From Petrimonas mucosa (GTDB taxonomy: Bacteria; Bacteroidota; Bacteroidia; Bacteroidales; Dysgonomonadaceae), in NCBI RefSeq assembly GCF_900095795.1, contig NZ_LT608328.1:2163001-2227000 (forward strand): a stretch of DNA of 64,000 nucleotides. The letters are read 5' to 3'. Every line of letters begins with the position of its first letter. The stretch's first letter is position 1. Below are positions 63,173 to 64,000 of this stretch, piece by piece. The notes beneath the pieces are model-generated. The model was not told the origin of the DNA. It saw nothing but the letters and a program-made list of their open reading frames with translations, and made no database searches. The translations under genes and the position numbers were made by a program.

Positions 63173-64000
63173 TTAAAAAGAGGAAATTTTGTACAGTTCA
63201 CCACTGTTTGCAGCTACCTTTACCCGAACCGGATCATTTGCTAAAAAAACGATACCGGAACCATTGCCGGCCAGCAACGGCATGGCGTTGTAGCTCCCGC
63301 TGCAGGGTAGACCGAAAAAATCGTACGCATGAGGAGGAATATTTACCTCAACCTCAACCTCATGGTCATCGAAATTAGCAATCACCAGGATCAACTCGCC
63401 GGCAGATCCGCGCAGGAATGCAAACTGCCTGGTGGAATCAAATGCCATGTTCTCGTAATTTGCCGGCATCAGATCGTAAAAAAGCCCGTTACTCAAGGCG
63501 GTTTCGCGGTTACACAAAGTAAGGAGATCTGCATAGAACCCCTTCAGTTCCCGTTCCTCATCGGTCAACAAGGCTCCGTCCCATCTCCCGTTGTTGTTCC
63601 AGCGCCGGATGGTGTCGACCGACCAGTAGTCGAAGATGGAGGTACGGCCATCCCTTCCGCTGAAACCCTCTTCGTCCATTCCACGCTCACCCAACTCCTG
63701 GCCGAAATAGATCATCACCGGGTTGAGATTCACGCATGCGGTGACAATCATGGCTGCCCTCCCCCTCTTTCCATCCTTCAGGAAAAAATCTGAAGCCACC
63801 CGCTGTTCATCGTGGTTTTCGATAAAGTTGAGCATATGATGCTGAATATCACCCACACCATTCAGGGCGAAGGTGATATCCGAGGCGGGGCGATAGCCGC
63901 AGGCTACATCGCGCAGAACGTCGTAAAGCCCTACCTTGTCGTAGAGGTAATCGAAATTGCCCTGGCTGAGAAACGACCGGTAAGCATCCGGATTGTAGAC
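63173..64000 (-). CDS. alpha-amylase family (GH13) glycosidase, C-terminal part
   Basis: The gene runs off the right edge; 275 residues of the C-terminal part are seen, with the frame open to base 64000. The ENHDEQR segment is GH13 conserved region IV, whose Asp stabilises the transition state; it is followed by MIYFGQELGERG, as in amylases that end the barrel with a PxxYxGQE strand. A C-terminal beta-sandwich (LRGSAGELILVIANFDDHEVEV, about the last 110 residues) closes it. It probably degrades starch or glycogen-type glucans. The signal peptide and nucleophile lie outside the window. Confidence 0.88.
   Translation of the reverse strand, partial: VYNPDAYRSFLSQGNFDYLYDKVGLYDVLRDVACGYRPASDITFALNGVGDIQHHMLNFIENHDEQRVASDFFLKDGKRGRAAMIVTACVNLNPVMIYFGQELGERGMDEEGFSGRDGRTSIFDYWSVDTIRRWNNNGRWDGALLTDEERELKGFYADLLTLCNRETALSNGLFYDLMPANYENMAFDSTRQFAFLRGSAGELILVIANFDDHEVEVEVNIPPHAYDFFGLPCSGSYNAMPLLAGNGSGIVFLANDPVRVKVAANSGELYKISSF

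Noticed and set aside
1-64000. CRISPR array, prophage, toxin-antitoxin or restriction system
   Set aside because: No regularly spaced repeats, phage structural genes, Cas genes, methylases or small paired genes were seen.

Overview
The window is chromosomal DNA from a Bacteroidales bacterium. It most resembles the fermentative Dysgonomonadaceae/Porphyromonadaceae group (Proteiniphilum, Petrimonas, Tannerella relatives), but genus is inference. Evidence: several promoters fit the Bacteroidetes sigma consensus TTTG-N19-TAnnTTTG; an RprXY-type two-component pair; a TonB receptor with a carboxypeptidase-regulatory-like N-terminus; two GH106-type glycosidases; a DUF2027-Smr protein; a three-gene biotin carboxylase set; and an OadGAB sodium pump. 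G+C looks moderate, and genes are packed with many 1-4 bp overlaps.

Layout. 1-1699: end of a MurNAc/GlcNAc-kinase-like gene, murQ and a small unknown (amino-sugar recycling). 1728-2209: a decayed gltS glutamate permease. 2280-7678: exported hydrolase, His-rich small protein, TonB receptor, DUF1846 protein. 7687-11104 (minus): oadG-oadA-oadB. 11327-14991: queA, Smr-domain protein, lipoprotein, udk. 14963-18944 (minus): GT2, tandem LAB_N membrane protein, GT39 and sugar epimerase, probably an envelope-glycan decoration cassette. 19141-22612: BON lipoprotein, MsrB-MsrA lipoprotein, HExxH membrane protein, ahcY. 22721-22793: tRNA-Lys. 22921-28282: GH106-like lipoprotein, metY and a divergent Lrp regulator. 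28418-31367: CDF transporter, a decayed alginate-lyase-like gene, rpsP and a CDP-alcohol phosphatidyltransferase. 31662-38211: rprX-rprY, yicC, gmk, hydrolase, BASS transporter, HD phosphohydrolase. 38278-48180 (minus): S9 peptidase, then a heavy-metal RND efflux operon whose pump gene is cut by an ISAs1-family element. 48373-55780: TAT aldo/keto reductase, GH106 rhamnosidase and an acyl-CoA carboxylase operon. 55797-64000: serA, an EF-G2-type fusA paralog, HAD phosphatase, small exported protein, metallophosphoesterase, prs and the end of an alpha-amylase.

How it fits together. OadGAB and the propionyl-CoA-type carboxylase suit a succinate/propionate fermenter that couples decarboxylation to Na+ export. 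GH106 enzymes, an amylase and the alginate-lyase remnant indicate polysaccharide use. AhcY, MetY and the Lrp regulator form a methionine/sulfur theme.

I did not find a defence island, prophage, CRISPR array or clearly new multi-gene system; most of the window is core metabolism. The strongest observations are a precise insertion (10-bp target duplication) that splits the metal-efflux pump, two multiply degraded genes, an EF-G paralog with Ser in place of the catalytic His, and a long-range inverted repeat in front of the HD phosphohydrolase gene.
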